Source: Streptosporangium sp. NBC_01756
Lineage (GTDB): Bacteria > Actinomycetota > Actinomycetes > Streptosporangiales > Streptosporangiaceae
Reading direction: 5' to 3'
Assembly (NCBI RefSeq): GCF_035917975.1
Contig: NZ_CP109130.1
Coordinates: forward strand, 5,332,001-5,396,000
DNA length: 64,000 nt
This document shows positions 8,667-18,179 of this stretch, piece after piece. The notes beneath the pieces were generated by a model. It did no database searches and was not told the DNA's origin. It worked only from the letters and a program-made list of their open reading frames with translations. The translations under genes were made by a program, and so were the position numbers. Numbering within the stretch: position 1 is the first letter of the stretch; every line of letters starts with the position of its first letter.

Positions 8667-9466
8667 GTAAACTCCGCGTCGCGGTCGGCCAGTCCGCCAC
8701 GACCGAGGACTGGGCGACCAACCTCAGGACCTGCCAGGCCGCCGTCGACGACGCCGTCGCCGGGAATGCGGATCTGCTGGTCCTCCCGGAGGGGGCGATG
8801 TCCCTCTTCATCGACGAGCCCACCCGGATCCGCCAGGCGGCCCAGCCGCTCGACGGGCCGTTCGTCACCGGGCTGGCGGAGCGTACGCGCGGATCGGGCA
8901 CCACGGTGATCGTGGGGACGCACGAGCCCGCCGAGGACGGCCGGGTGTTCAACACGCTGGTCGCGTTGCGCGACGGCGAACTCGTCGCCTCCTACCGCAA
9001 GCTGCACCTGTACGACGCCTTCGGCAGGCGCGAGTCCGACAACGTGGTGCCGGGTTCGGGCTCCCCCGTCGTGATCGACTGCGCGGGCTGGAAGGTCGGC
9101 ATGATGACCTGCTACGACGTCCGGTTCCCGGAGATGGCGAGGCTCCTGGCCGACCAGGGCGCGCAGGTGGTCGCGCTGCCCACGGCATGGGTGCGGGGGC
9201 CGGCCAAGGAATGGCACTGGGAGGTCATGGTCACCGCCCGCGCGCTGGAGAACACCTACTACGTCGCCGCGTCCGGCGAGTGCGGCCGGCGCAACATCGG
9301 GGCGAGCATGTTCGTCGACCCCCTCGGCATCACCCGCGCCCGTCTCGGTGACGCGCCGGGCATGCTCTGGGCCGACGCCTCGGCCGAGGAGCTCGAACAC
9401 GCCCGCCGCACCCTTCCCGTCCTGGCCAACCGGCGATTCGCCGTCGATCCCCACCCGACACTCTGA
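8663..9466 (+). CDS. Carbon-nitrogen hydrolase (nitrilase/amidase family)
   Basis: A 267-residue nitrilase-superfamily enzyme with the full catalytic triad: E43 in LVLPEGAM, K113 in SYRKLHLYDAFG, and C150 in MMTCYDVRFPEM. It should hydrolyse an amide or nitrile in the cytosol; the short length and YRKLHLYD motif resemble omega-amidase/Nit-type enzymes. The ATG overlaps the preceding stop (ATGA). It sits between a decarboxylase-like gene and an amino acid ABC transporter, so it probably releases ammonia or an acid from the imported compound. The substrate is unknown. Confidence 0.88.
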   Translation: MSKLRVAVGQSATTEDWATNLRTCQAAVDDAVAGNADLLVLPEGAMSLFIDEPTRIRQAAQPLDGPFVTGLAERTRGSGTTVIVGTHEPAEDGRVFNTLVALRDGELVASYRKLHLYDAFGRRESDNVVPGSGSPVVIDCAGWKVGMMTCYDVRFPEMARLLADQGAQVVALPTAWVRGPAKEWHWEVMVTARALENTYYVAASGECGRRNIGASMFVDPLGITRARLGDAPGMLWADASAEELEHARRTLPVLANRRFAVDPHPTL

Positions 9467-9475
9467 GGAGCGAAA

Positions 9476-10411
9476 GTGCGTAAGACCCACGCTGTTAGCG
9501 CCGTTGTGGCCGGTGCCCTGCTGCTGGCCGGATGCGGATCCAACCCGCCGGAGAGCGAGGGCGCCCTGGGTGGCACGGCGTCGGCCAGCGGCACCCCCGC
9601 CGTCACCCAGACCAGAGACCAGGCGCTGCACGACCGCCTGCCCGACAAGGTGAAGACCGCGGGCAAGCTGATCTCGGCGAACAACGGCTCGTTCCCGCCC
9701 TACGAGATCGCCGGACCGGACGGCAGGTCCCTGACCGGGGTCTCCGCCGAGCTGTCCGAGGCGCTGGGCGGCCTGCTCGGCGTCAAGATCGAGCACGTCA
9801 CGGTGGACGGCCTGCCGAGCACGCTCACCGGGATCGAGGCCGGACGCTACGACTTCGCCATCGGTCCCGTCGGTGACTTCCCCGAGCGGCAGGTCTCCAA
9901 CGACTTCGTCGACTGGGTGCGCGAGTTCGTGGTGTTCGCTGTGGCGAAGGGCAACCCCCGCAAGATCAATTCGATCGCCGACACCTGCGGGCTGAAGATC
10001 TCGGTCATGGCCGGCGGGTCCGCCGAGAAGGTGATCAAGGGGCAGTCCGACACCTGCGTCAAGGAAGGCAAGCCGAAGATCGACGTCCAGTCGTACAAGG
10101 ACCAGCCGACCTCGATCCTGGCGGTCCGCTCCGGCCGCGCCGACGCCTTCTTCTCCTCGCAGGCGCCGCTCACCTACTTCGTCAAGCAGTCGGGCGGCGC
10201 GCTCGAACTCGTCGGTACCGGCAAGCCCAACGGATTCGACGACCTGTTCCAGGGAGCCGTGGTGGCCAAGGACTCGCCACTGCGTGACGTGCTCAAGGAC
10301 GCCGTCCAGAAGCTGATCGACGACGGCACCTACCAGAAGATCATGGATAAGTGGGGTACGACCGGCAACATGCTCGACAAGGCCGGCATCAACCTGGCGG
10401 TCGCGAAATGA
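9476..10411 (+). CDS. Polar amino acid ABC transporter substrate-binding lipoprotein
   Basis: A 311-residue family 3 solute-binding protein. It has a lipoprotein signal peptide with lipobox LLLAGC (C20), then a Ser/Gly/Thr-rich linker and the binding domain from about residue 60 ([20 protein letters not shown], the usual ligand-pocket opening). Late motifs [15 protein letters not shown] are standard for glutamine, arginine or ectoine-type binders. The start is a GTG with GAGGAGC 5 bases upstream. It precedes and overlaps the permease gene. Ligand not determinable; a positively charged or modified amino acid would fit the MocR context. Confidence 0.92.
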   Translation: MRKTHAVSAVVAGALLLAGCGSNPPESEGALGGTASASGTPAVTQTRDQALHDRLPDKVKTAGKLISANNGSFPPYEIAGPDGRSLTGVSAELSEALGGLLGVKIEHVTVDGLPSTLTGIEAGRYDFAIGPVGDFPERQVSNDFVDWVREFVVFAVAKGNPRKINSIADTCGLKISVMAGGSAEKVIKGQSDTCVKEGKPKIDVQSYKDQPTSILAVRSGRADAFFSSQAPLTYFVKQSGGALELVGTGKPNGFDDLFQGAVVAKDSPLRDVLKDAVQKLIDDGTYQKIMDKWGTTGNMLDKAGINLAVAK

Positions 10412-11355
10412 CCACCGCCACGGAGCGGCGATCAACCCCGGAGATCGACGTGGCGGGGGCCGCGCGGACGCGCCACCCGCTGCGCTGGGTGGCCTCGGTC
10501 GTCCTGCTCGTACTGGCGGCCCAGCTGGTGAACATGCTGGTCACCAACGGCAACTTCCAGTGGGACGTGGTCGGCCGCTACGTCAACGCGCAGGTCATCG
10601 GGACAGGCATCGTGACGACGCTGTTCCTCACCGTGATCGCGATGGCGGTCGGCGTGGTGGGCGGGGTGCTCATCGCGATGGGCCGGCTCTCCGAGAACCC
10701 CGTCGCGCGGGTGACCTCCGGGCTCTACGTCTGGTTCTTCCGCGGCACGCCCGTCCTGGTGCAGCTCGTGCTCTGGTACAACCTGTCGGCGCTCATGCCC
10801 CGGATCTCGCTCGGCATCCCGTTCGGGCCGTCGTTCGTCACGGGCGAGACCAACCAGCTGATCACGCCGCTGCTCGCCGCGGTCCTCGGCCTCGGGCTCA
10901 ACGAGGTCGCCTACATGGCGGAGATCATCCGAGGGGGCCTGCTCTCGGTCGACCCCGGCCAGACCGAGGCCGCGTCGGCGCTCGGCATGAGCCGCGGGCG
11001 CACCTTCCGCAAGATCGTCCTGCCTCAGGCCATGCGGTTCATCGTGCCGCCGACCGGCAGCCAGGTCATCAGCATGCTGAAGGCCACCTCGCTGGTCAGC
11101 GTCATCGCCCTCGCCGATCTGCTGTACACCGTGCAATCGATCTACAACCGCACCTTCCAGACCATCCCGCTGCTGATCGTGGCGTGCATCTGGTACCTGG
11201 TGATCACGTCGATCCTGTACATCGGCCAGTCCTTCATCGAGCGCCACTACGCACGCGGGGCGACCCGCAACGCCCCGCAGAGTTTCTGGAGCTTCCTTCT
11301 GTTCCGGCGACGCCGGCCACCGGCGGCCCCGACATCCACGGAGACACCATCGTGA
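10408..11355 (+). CDS. Amino acid ABC transporter permease (HisM/GlnP type)
   Basis: A 315-residue membrane protein with an extra N-terminal helix and the HisMQ permease core. The cytoplasmic EAA loop that contacts the ATPase is [36 protein letters not shown] segment, typical of this family, precedes it. A single permease gene is present, so the channel is probably a homodimer. Its ATG overlaps the stop of the binding protein and its own stop overlaps the ATPase GTG. The basic C-terminal tail (FRRRRPP) is cytoplasmic by the positive-inside rule. Confidence 0.92.
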   Translation: MTTATERRSTPEIDVAGAARTRHPLRWVASVVLLVLAAQLVNMLVTNGNFQWDVVGRYVNAQVIGTGIVTTLFLTVIAMAVGVVGGVLIAMGRLSENPVARVTSGLYVWFFRGTPVLVQLVLWYNLSALMPRISLGIPFGPSFVTGETNQLITPLLAAVLGLGLNEVAYMAEIIRGGLLSVDPGQTEAASALGMSRGRTFRKIVLPQAMRFIVPPTGSQVISMLKATSLVSVIALADLLYTVQSIYNRTFQTIPLLIVACIWYLVITSILYIGQSFIERHYARGATRNAPQSFWSFLLFRRRRPPAAPTSTETPS

Positions 11356-12116
11356 CCACACCCATGGTCCACGCCAGGGCCGTACGTAAGAGCTTCGGCC
11401 ACCTGGAGGTGCTCAAGGGCATCGACCTGGACGTCCAGCGGGGCGAGGTGGTCGTCATCCTCGGTCCTTCCGGATCCGGGAAGTCGACGTTCCTGCGCTG
11501 CGTCAACCACCTGGAGACCATCGACGGCGGCGCCATCCACGTCGACGGCGAGCTGATGGGCTTCGACGCCTCCGGCGGGCGGGTACGGCACCTGCGGACC
11601 CGGGAGATCACCCGTCAGCGCCGGGAGATCGGCATGGTCTTCCAGCAGTTCAACCTCTTCCCGCACTTCACGGTGGTGCGGAACATCATCGAGGCGCCGG
11701 TGGGCGTGCGCGGTGAGTCACGCGGCAAGGCGCGGGAGCGGGCCCTGGCCCTGCTGAAGCGGGTCGGCCTGGAAGACAAGGCGCACAGCTACCCCCGCCA
11801 GCTCTCCGGCGGTCAGCAGCAGCGCGTCGCCATCGCCCGGGCCCTGGCGATGGAGCCCAAGCTGATGCTCTTCGACGAGCCGACCAGCGCGCTGGACCCC
11901 GAGCTCGTGGGCGAGGTGCTCGCCACCATGAAGGACCTCGCCAACGACGGTCTCACCATGATCGTCGTCACGCACGAGGTCGGGTTCGCCCGTGAGGTGG
12001 CCGACCGGGTCGTCTTCATGGACGGCGGGGTCGTCGTCGAGGCCGGCCCGCCCGCCGAGGTCCTGGACAACCCGAGCAATCCGCGGACCCGGGCGTTCCT
12101 CAGCAGGGTCCTCTGA
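11352..12116 (+). CDS. Amino acid ABC transporter ATP-binding protein (GlnQ type)
   Basis: A 254-residue ATPase. Walker [10 protein letters not shown] is at 38-46, the Q-loop is in [14 protein letters not shown], the signature is [15 protein letters not shown], Walker B is [14 protein letters not shown], and the switch His is in VTHEVGFA. All catalytic residues are present. The GTG start overlaps the permease stop by four bases. It energises uptake for the binding protein and permease encoded just upstream and ends the MocR-linked operon. Confidence 0.95.
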   Translation: MTTPMVHARAVRKSFGHLEVLKGIDLDVQRGEVVVILGPSGSGKSTFLRCVNHLETIDGGAIHVDGELMGFDASGGRVRHLRTREITRQRREIGMVFQQFNLFPHFTVVRNIIEAPVGVRGESRGKARERALALLKRVGLEDKAHSYPRQLSGGQQQRVAIARALAMEPKLMLFDEPTSALDPELVGEVLATMKDLANDGLTMIVVTHEVGFAREVADRVVFMDGGVVVEAGPPAEVLDNPSNPRTRAFLSRVL

Positions 12117-12159
12117 CGCCGTCCGGCCATGCTGTCGTCACCCGGCTGCCCGACTCCGC

Positions 12160-12188
12160 GTGAGCACGCCGACAAGCGCCGATAGACT
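12160..12188 (+). promoter_or_regulatory. Candidate guaA promoter
   Basis: TAGACT at 12183-12188 matches the actinomycete -10 consensus. GTGAGC at 12160-12165, 17 bases upstream, is a weak -35. The site lies in the 105-bp gap between the ABC operon and guaA and supports separate transcription of guaA. Confidence 0.45.
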
Positions 12189-12221
12189 GGATTCACCGCT
12201 GTGTTTCCTTTGGGGGTCTTG

Positions 12222-13772
12222 GTGTCTGAGTTCGACACGGTCCTGGTCGTCGACTTCGGTGCGCAGTACGCGCAGCTGATCGCGCGACGGGTGCGTGAAT
12301 GCCACGTCTACTCCGAGATCGTCCCCTCGACGATGCCGGTGGAGGAGATGATGGCCAAGAAGCCCAAGGCCATCATCCTGTCCGGCGGCCCGTCGTCGGT
12401 CTACGCCGAAGGCGCCCCCGCCGCGCCCGCCGGCCTGTTCGAGACCGGGGTGCCCACCTTCGGCATCTGCTACGGCTTCCAGGTCATGGCCCAGGCGCTG
12501 GGCGGCCAGGTGGCCAGGACCGGCCTCGCGGAGTACGGCGGGACCCAGCTCGACGTGGCCCAGGAAGGCGTGCTCTTCGCCGGCCTGCCCGTGAAGCAGT
12601 CGGTCTGGATGTCCCACGGCGACAGCGTCGCCGCGGCCCCCGAGGACTTCCTCGTCACCGCCGCGACCGCGCAGACGCCGGTCGCCGCCTTCGAGCACCC
12701 CGGCAAGGGCCTGTACGGCGTGCAGTTCCACCCCGAGGTCCTGCACTCCGAGCACGGTCAGGCGGTGCTGAAGCACTTCCTCGACGCGGCGGGCTGCCGT
12801 CCCTCCTGGACGATGCTCAACATCGTCGAGGACGCCGTCGAGGCGGTCCGCGCCCAGATCGGCCCGGAAGGACGCGCCATCTGCGCGCTGTCGGGCGGAG
12901 TGGACTCCGCGGTCGCCGCAGCGATGGTGCAGCGAGCCATCGGCGACCGTCTGACCTGTGTGTTCGTCGACCACGGGCTGCTGCGCAAGGGCGAGGCCGA
13001 GCAGGTCGAGCGCGACTTCGTGGCCGTCACCGGCGTCAAGCTCCGGGTCGTGAACGCCCAGGAACGCTTCCTCAAGGCGCTCGACGGGGTCGTCGACCCG
13101 GAGGACAAGCGCAAGATCATCGGACGTGAGTTCATCCGGGTCTTCGAGGACGAGCAGCGCGCCATCCTCGCCGACGGCCCGGTCGACTTCCTCGTCCAGG
13201 GCACCCTCTACCCCGACGTGGTCGAGTCCGGTGGCGGCACCGGCACCGCCAACATCAAGTCGCACCACAACGTCGGAGGCCTCCCGGACGACCTGCGGTT
13301 CTCACTGGTGGAGCCGCTGCGCGCGCTGTTCAAGGACGAGGTCCGCCGCGCGGGCGAGGAGCTCGGCCTACCTCCCGCGATGGTCTGGCGCCAGCCGTTC
13401 CCCGGCCCCGGCCTGGGCATCCGCATCATCGGCGCGGTCACCCACGACCGCCTGGAGCTCCTCCGCGAGGCCGACGCCATCGCCCGGGAAGAGCTCTCCC
13501 GCGCGGGTCTCGACCGGGAGATCTGGCAGTGCCCGGTCGTCCTGCTCGCCGACGTCCGTTCGGTGGGCGTCCAGGGCGACGGCCGCACCTACGGGCACCC
13601 GGTCGTCCTGCGCCCGGTCTCCAGCGAGGACGCCATGACCGCGGACTGGTCCCGCGTCCCCTACGACGTGCTCGCCCGCATCTCCACCCGGATCACCAAC
13701 GAGGTCCGCGAGGTCAACCGCGTGGTCCTCGACGTGACCAGCAAGCCCCCGGGCACCATCGAGTGGGAGTAG
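12222..13772 (+). CDS. guaA: GMP synthase (glutamine-hydrolysing)
   Basis: A 516-residue GuaA that converts XMP to GMP using glutamine and ATP. The class I amidotransferase domain has nucleophile C83 in FGICYGFQ and H166/E168 in VQFHPEV. The PP-loop ATP pyrophosphatase motif SGGVDSAV is at about 220-227. The C-terminal dimerisation domain ends with the usual PPGTIEWE. The GTG at 12222 is chosen over one at 12201 because GGGGGT sits 5-6 bases before it and homologues start near this point. Housekeeping gene followed by a strong terminator. Confidence 0.97.
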   Translation: MSEFDTVLVVDFGAQYAQLIARRVRECHVYSEIVPSTMPVEEMMAKKPKAIILSGGPSSVYAEGAPAAPAGLFETGVPTFGICYGFQVMAQALGGQVARTGLAEYGGTQLDVAQEGVLFAGLPVKQSVWMSHGDSVAAAPEDFLVTAATAQTPVAAFEHPGKGLYGVQFHPEVLHSEHGQAVLKHFLDAAGCRPSWTMLNIVEDAVEAVRAQIGPEGRAICALSGGVDSAVAAAMVQRAIGDRLTCVFVDHGLLRKGEAEQVERDFVAVTGVKLRVVNAQERFLKALDGVVDPEDKRKIIGREFIRVFEDEQRAILADGPVDFLVQGTLYPDVVESGGGTGTANIKSHHNVGGLPDDLRFSLVEPLRALFKDEVRRAGEELGLPPAMVWRQPFPGPGLGIRIIGAVTHDRLELLREADAIAREELSRAGLDREIWQCPVVLLADVRSVGVQGDGRTYGHPVVLRPVSSEDAMTADWSRVPYDVLARISTRITNEVREVNRVVLDVTSKPPGTIEWE

Positions 13773-13777
13773 GAACG

Positions 13778-13820
13778 ACGGCGCGGCCCCGCGGAGGAAT
13801 CCCCCGCGGAGCCGCGCCGT
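13778..13820 (+). terminator. guaA terminator hairpin
   Basis: Arms at 13778-13794 and 13804-13820 pair over 17 bases with one mismatch around a 9-nt loop, starting 5 bases after the guaA stop. The stem is extremely GC-rich and lacks a U-tract, as is common for actinomycete terminators. Confidence 0.75.
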
Positions 13821-13979
13821 TCTCCGTCCTCCACCGACCCGTGGCAGGTCCTCTACAAGGGTCGATCCGGGCACCCCGGGCGTGGCCGCGTACGTGGCGC
13901 GTCCGCTAGGCGGAGAGGCGGGCATCCGGGCCGGTGCGGATGAGGACAGCGCCGGTTTTATGTTCTCTGTCCAGGTAAA

Positions 13980-15248
13980 TTGAACGGGGTGTCCTCGACA
14001 GTCAACGGTGCCCGATCTTCCACGGCCGCTGCCGCCACCCGGCTGGCCTGGCTGGACGCGCTGCGCGGGCTCGCCGCCGTCGCGGTCCTGCTGGAACATC
14101 TGCTGCCCGGGTTCATGCCCGCCCTCCGGCCCTACTGGTTCAACCTCGGGATGTACGGCGTCCTGGTGTTCTTCCTGGTCAGCGGCTACATCATCCCGGT
14201 CTCGCTGGAGGGGCGCGGCGACGTCCGCGCCTTCTGGATCAGCCGCGTGTTCCGGCTCTACCCGGTCTACCTGCTGGTCGCGGCCGCCGTCCTGCTGACG
14301 GCCTTCTGGATGCCGGTCCGCGAGCAGGTGCCCCGCGATCTGTCGTCGGTGTCCGCGCACGTCACGATGCTGCTGGACGTGGTCCACCTCGGCGGGCTGG
14401 CCGACACCATGTGGACGCTCTCCTACGAGATGGTCTTCTACCTGGTGGTGACCGCGCTGTTCGTCCGCGGTCTGCACCGCCGGAGCGGGACCCTCGCCGT
14501 GGGGTTCGGCGCCGTGGCGGTCGTCGCCGGGCTGACGCTGTCCGCGCCGCTGCTCAAAGGTCCCTGGCCCGCCTACCTGTCGGGCGTGCTCTTCCTCGTG
14601 GGCATGGCCTGCCTGATCAGCGGCCGGTTCCGGACCACCGCCGCCTACGTCCTCGGCGGCATGTCCGTGGTACTGCTGCTTTTTGGCAGCTTCGTGCCGT
14701 GGCTCGGAGCGGCGATCCTCGCGGTGATGTTCGCCGGGACCGCGATCCGCCGCTGGGAGCAGGGCACCGGCGGCCTCTGGCCGGTGGCCGGTGTCACCGT
14801 TCTGGTGGCCCTGTCCCCGGTGTGGGCGCCTCAGGCGGGCTGGTGGTGGGTCCAGCCGGGCGTGTGGTTCACCACGATCGCGCTCGCCGGGGCGACGTTC
14901 GCGGGCGCGATGGCCCTGCGCCACCGCCGCCTGCCCCGTTTCCTCGTCCGGCTCGGCCTGATCAGTTACTCGCTCTACCTCCTGCACCACCCGCTGCTGA
15001 GGCTCGTCAACGCTCTCGCCGGAGACGTGCGGGCCATGCAGCCGGTGGTGCAGGTGGCGCTGTCAGCGGGTTTCGTCGCTGTGGTGATCGGCCTGAGCCG
15101 GCTCACCTACCGCTACGTCGAACTGCCGATGCAGCGGCTGGGCAGACGGGTGGCTCAGAGATTGTCGGCGGGCGACTCGGCGCTCTCGGCACCGCCGAAG
15201 GGGGTGTCCTCGGAGAGCTCTTCGTCCTTCTCGCTGCCGACCGGATAG
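13980..15248 (+). CDS. Membrane acyltransferase, acyltransferase-3 (OafA/YrhL) family
   Basis: A 422-residue multispanning protein with about ten membrane helices. Near residue 25 it has RLAWLDALRGLAAVAVLLEHL, holding the LRGxAA opening and the catalytic-type His of the family; an RVFRLYPVYLL motif is near 95. Such enzymes move acyl groups onto sugars or lipids at the membrane. The start is uncertain: TTG 13980 after a weak AGGT, or GTG 13989. The last 30 codons, a Ser-rich tail after the final helix, run 94 bp into the converging polysaccharide deacetylase gene, which is unusual. The substrate is unknown. Confidence 0.82.
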   Translation: MNGVSSTVNGARSSTAAAATRLAWLDALRGLAAVAVLLEHLLPGFMPALRPYWFNLGMYGVLVFFLVSGYIIPVSLEGRGDVRAFWISRVFRLYPVYLLVAAAVLLTAFWMPVREQVPRDLSSVSAHVTMLLDVVHLGGLADTMWTLSYEMVFYLVVTALFVRGLHRRSGTLAVGFGAVAVVAGLTLSAPLLKGPWPAYLSGVLFLVGMACLISGRFRTTAAYVLGGMSVVLLLFGSFVPWLGAAILAVMFAGTAIRRWEQGTGGLWPVAGVTVLVALSPVWAPQAGWWWVQPGVWFTTIALAGATFAGAMALRHRRLPRFLVRLGLISYSLYLLHHPLLRLVNALAGDVRAMQPVVQVALSAGFVAVVIGLSRLTYRYVELPMQRLGRRVAQRLSAGDSALSAPPKGVSSESSSSFSLPTG

Positions 15249-16042
15249 ATGTCGCCGGCCTTGAGCTCCTTGGCGCCGGCACCACGCAGGGAGGAGACCG
15301 CCACGACGTGGTAGCCCTGCTTCTGCAGCGCGGTCAGCAGCTTCGGCATGACCGTGACGGTCTGCGCGACCCAGTCGTGCATGAGGATGACGCCGTCACG
15401 CTTGGCGTTCTTGAGCACCTCGTCGTAGATGGCCTTCTCGTTCTTGGTCGCCCAGTCGCGGGAGCCGCCGTTCCACAACATGATCGGCATGTTCATCTCG
15501 GCCGCGATCGCCTTGACCCGCTCGTCCAGCTCGCCGTACGGCGGGCGGATCATGGTCGGCGCCTTGCCGGTGACCTGCTTGACGAGCTCCTGGGTCTTGG
15601 TCAGCTCCTCGCGGATCTTGGCCTCGTCCAGCTCGCGCAGGTGCGGGTGGGTGTAGCTGTGGTTGCCGAGGTCGTGTCCTTCGACGGCCATCCGCTTGGC
15701 GAAGGCCGGACGCGACTTCACGTACTGACCCTCCAGGAGGAAGGTGGCCTTGGACTTGTACTTCTTGAGGGTGTCGAGCAGCTTGTCGGCGTATTTGCCG
15801 GGGCCGTCGTCGAAGGTCAGCGCGATGCACTTGACCTTCGCGCAGTCCACGGGCGCGACCTTGGCGGCGGACTTGGCCTTGTCCGCCGCAGTGGTCTTGG
15901 CCGTGCTGGTGGGCTTCGCCGTGGTGGCGGGCTTGGCCGTGGTGGTGGGTTTCGGCTGGTCCGCGCTCCAGGCGGCGGTCGGCGTGGCCATTAAGGCGAG
16001 CGCACAGGGGACGGCCAGCAGCATTCGGGCAGGAGACTTCAT
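15155..16042 (-). CDS. Secreted polysaccharide deacetylase (NodB/CE4 family)
   Basis: A 295-residue exported carbohydrate esterase. A signal peptide (MKSPARMLLAVPCALALMA, cleaved near TAAWSA) is followed by a low-complexity Thr/Lys/Ala/Pro linker (TTAKPATTAKPTSTAK), probably a wall-spanning stalk. The NodB domain starts at CIALTFDDGPGKY (metal-binding Asp pair) and continues with GNHSYTHPHL (zinc His pair), RPPYGELD and VILMHDW. It should remove N-acetyl groups from peptidoglycan or another wall glycan. ATG 16042 is preferred over upstream codons because the signal peptide starts there. The C-terminal tail overlaps the converging acyltransferase gene. Confidence 0.9.
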   Translation of the reverse strand: MKSPARMLLAVPCALALMATPTAAWSADQPKPTTTAKPATTAKPTSTAKTTAADKAKSAAKVAPVDCAKVKCIALTFDDGPGKYADKLLDTLKKYKSKATFLLEGQYVKSRPAFAKRMAVEGHDLGNHSYTHPHLRELDEAKIREELTKTQELVKQVTGKAPTMIRPPYGELDERVKAIAAEMNMPIMLWNGGSRDWATKNEKAIYDEVLKNAKRDGVILMHDWVAQTVTVMPKLLTALQKQGYHVVAVSSLRGAGAKELKAGDIYPVGSEKDEELSEDTPFGGAESAESPADNL

Positions 16043-16531
16043 GAGGGGAGCTCCGAGTGTTACGAGAGATGCGGGCGGGACAGAAAAAAGCATCTTATCC
16101 GGACACTTTGCCCGAAGTCGGGTTGATGGGTTGTCTGCCAGCCGACCTTCAGGCTTCTACCAGCGGGCACACAGGGACGGAAGTTTTCTGCCAGCTGCGT
16201 ACCCAACCCGGATCTGCGCCTGCGATGGGCTTTCTGCCGGCATGTCGGGCTACTGAACTCTCGGCAGCCTTACGTCGCGGTCCCTACGGGCCATCTCGTG
16301 GGTCATCGATAGTCCGCAGGCCTTGTATCACCTATGTCGCTTATGTGATGAATGTTCTTTCGTGGACGCCGACAAACTCCGTCCCCTAGATTGAGCCTTG
16401 ATCATGTCGATCGCACCGGCAGCGAGAAGGCCCTCCTGCCTGGTGCTTCCCGGACGCTACATCCTCCGCCGGCAAACCGCCCAGGCTGAGAGCTGTCGCC
16501 CAGTCCGCCGAGCATATGGAAGGGGTATCGA
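16043..16531. other. Intergenic region with divergent promoters, no gene seen
   Basis: About 490 bases between two divergent transcripts. Composition is lower in GC than the surroundings. There is a near-palindrome ATCAC...GTGAT around 16327-16349 and a -10-like TAGATT near 16387 pointing toward the WXG-like operon. On the other strand a TAAGAT box lies near 16100 ahead of the deacetylase gene. No credible coding frame and no recognised riboswitch was found, although a structured leader is possible. Confidence 0.4.
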
Positions 16532-17269
16532 GTGTCCGACGACATCTCTCCGAGTCTGACATTTCTTGATCCGTCACCGGGTTCGGCCAGTCCGTCGCCG
16601 AGCAGTCCTGGTATGCCGAGCCCCTCGTCGGATCCCTCGCCGAGTGGGACGCCGAGTCCGTCGCCGAGCGGTTCCGGTACGCCGAGTGGGACGCCGAGTG
16701 GGACGCCGAGTGGGACGCCGAGTGGGACGCCGAGTCCGTCGCCGAGCGGTTCCGGTACGCCGAGTGGGACGCCGAGTCCGTCGCCGAGCAGTTCCGGTAC
16801 GCCGAGTCCATCGCCTACGGACAGCGGCACGTGCCCACACACTCCCAAGTGTCCGCCCGGTCCTTGCCTGCCGCCGGTCCTGCGCCCCACCCCGGACTCC
16901 CCGCTTCCCTCGAAGCCCAACCCGACTCCTTCCTCGCCTGCCCCAGATGGCAAGGACGGCTTCGAGGTCGCCACGGAAAAGCTTGCCGATTTCGCGGGGG
17001 TGATGGTCATGGCGGCCACGAACGTCGGTGAGATCAAGGCGGCCACGCCAAGCTTCGGGGGTTGGAACCTGGTGCCGGGGGTCGGCATCCCCATCATCGG
17101 GCTCTTGTACGTCAACAGGATCAACGCCATCGGCGACGTCTGGGCCGACTGCGCGGGGATCCTGAAGGAAGTGCTCGAGACGGACAGCGAGAAGCTCGCC
17201 ACGGTGGCCGAGAACTACCGCAGTGCCAACGAGACGGCCGAGACCGTCGTCGGTCAGACGAACCACTGA
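16532..17269 (+). CDS. WXG-like protein with Ser/Pro/Gly/Thr repeat region
   Basis: A 245-residue protein in two halves. Residues about 8-140 are low-complexity, rich in PSPS and SGTP units, encoded by a 12-nt minisatellite. Residues about 145-245 are helical, with a glycine-rich hydrophobic turn (LVPGVGIPIIGLLYV) between two helices and the ending DVWADCAGILKEVLETDSEKLATVAENYRSANE, which looks like the ESX/EspC-type C-terminal helix. There is no Sec signal. The GTG start has AAGGGG six bases upstream. It opens a four-gene unit and may be a type VII secretion-type substrate; no secretion ATPase is in the window. Function is inferred and uncertain. Confidence 0.7.
   Translation: MSDDISPSLTFLDPSPGSASPSPSSPGMPSPSSDPSPSGTPSPSPSGSGTPSGTPSGTPSGTPSGTPSPSPSGSGTPSGTPSPSPSSSGTPSPSPTDSGTCPHTPKCPPGPCLPPVLRPTPDSPLPSKPNPTPSSPAPDGKDGFEVATEKLADFAGVMVMAATNVGEIKAATPSFGGWNLVPGVGIPIIGLLYVNRINAIGDVWADCAGILKEVLETDSEKLATVAENYRSANETAETVVGQTNH
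16635..16812 (+). repeat. 12-nt coding minisatellite (SGTP/PSPS units)
   Basis: Unit GCCGAGTGGGAC and variants, in tandem runs interrupted by a GCGGTTCCGGTAC block that itself recurs three times, giving a higher-order repeat. It encodes SGTP and PSPS tetrapeptides. The 12-nt period leaves all frames open on both strands, which explains several long false ORFs here. Copy number could vary by slippage. Confidence 0.85.
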
Positions 17270-17282
17270 AAGGCGTCCCCTG

Positions 17283-18179
17283 ATGTCGACCCCCTTCGGC
17301 GTTCCTCCCGAGCCGGCCGCTCCCGCCGGGCGCCCTTCCGTTCAGACACGACCGAGCTTCTCCAGCGGCCTGTCCAAGCTGGCCCCTTCCTCCAAGCATT
17401 CTCTTACCCCGGGCAAGGTGCACCTCTACGGCCCGAAGGGGAACTTCGTGAGAACGGTCACCTTCGGCGAGCGCTTTGATCCAGGCTTCTTCAAGAAGGT
17501 GATCATCCAGGTAAAGACCAACAACCACCCGATCTGGGCGGGGCTGGTCGTGGGCGGGTTCGGTCTGGCAGGCGGAGCGCTGGTCGTGGCCGCCGTGCTG
17601 AACATCGGCAATCCCTTCCTCTTCGCCGACCGGCGGGACACATGGAAGGAGATGCTGGGGCATCTCAAGGGCAGCGCCTGGGACGTATGGCTTATCTACT
17701 TCAGTGATGTTTCGCCGAACTGGAAGGGCCATGCGGTCGAGACACTCCAGCAGTACCTCCGGTTCAAATTGATCGGCATGTTCGACCAACTCGGCAGCAT
17801 CACCAAAGACATGAGCAGCACCATGCACAACCAGTACAAGGAGGTCTTGGAGTATGACCTGGCACTGGTCGCACTGTTGGCCGCCACCGCCCCGGTCTTC
17901 AAGATGCTTCTGCCGATGAGCAGCACCCCTATGGGCAGGGTCGCCCTGATGACACATGCCGGCGTCTTCCTCACCGCACTCGGCAACCTGGTCAAACAGT
18001 TCGCCGACGTCTACAACAAGTACGAGACCAACCTGAACGACCTCGAGCTGAAGCTCACCGAGCTCAAAGGCGCCTTCTACAACATGGGCAACCCGGCCAG
18101 GGGCCCGCGTGACCTGCATGTGGATCCGGACGTCAAAGACATCGCCTACTGGGAGCACGTCACCAAGGAGAACTCGTGA
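17283..18179 (+). CDS. WXG-like membrane-associated protein of unknown function
   Basis: A 298-residue protein. A Pro-rich N-terminus (about 1-40) is followed by a conserved-looking block HLYGPKGNFVRTVTFGERFDPGFFKK. One hydrophobic segment sits near 80-105 (WAGLVVGGFGLAGGALVVAAVL) and another near 200-220. Between them SPNWKGHAVETLQQYLRFKLIGMFDQLGSITKDM has a W-x-G turn between amphipathic helices, as in WXG100/ESX proteins. The C-terminal 60 residues are a coiled-coil-like helix. The gene lies 13 bp after the repeat-bearing gene and overlaps the next by four bases. It may be a self-contained ESX-like partner; that is inferred from the fold pattern only. Confidence 0.65.
   Translation: MSTPFGVPPEPAAPAGRPSVQTRPSFSSGLSKLAPSSKHSLTPGKVHLYGPKGNFVRTVTFGERFDPGFFKKVIIQVKTNNHPIWAGLVVGGFGLAGGALVVAAVLNIGNPFLFADRRDTWKEMLGHLKGSAWDVWLIYFSDVSPNWKGHAVETLQQYLRFKLIGMFDQLGSITKDMSSTMHNQYKEVLEYDLALVALLAATAPVFKMLLPMSSTPMGRVALMTHAGVFLTALGNLVKQFADVYNKYETNLNDLELKLTELKGAFYNMGNPARGPRDLHVDPDVKDIAYWEHVTKENS

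Noticed and set aside
8339-10435. 698-codon minus-strand open frame
   Set aside because: Antisense to the amidase and binding-protein genes, which have complete catalytic or lipobox motifs.
13368-14990. 540-codon minus-strand open frame
   Set aside because: Runs across the end of guaA, a terminator and the acyltransferase gene; Gln/Glu/His/Arg-rich composition typical of a false frame.
16043-16531. Possible cyclic-di-AMP riboswitch ahead of the deacetylase gene
   Set aside because: Cell-wall genes in actinomycetes often carry one, but the conserved core could not be found by eye.
16640-16810. Possible CRISPR-like regular repeat
   Set aside because: Units are 12 nt, in frame and without spacers; it is a coding minisatellite.
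16402-17202. Long minus-strand frame with GVPLGVPLGVP repeats, and a plus-strand frame at 16566-17003
   Set aside because: Both are shadows of the 12-nt repeat in the plus-strand gene at 16532; the period is a multiple of three, so all frames stay open. No Shine-Dalgarno and wrong codon bias.
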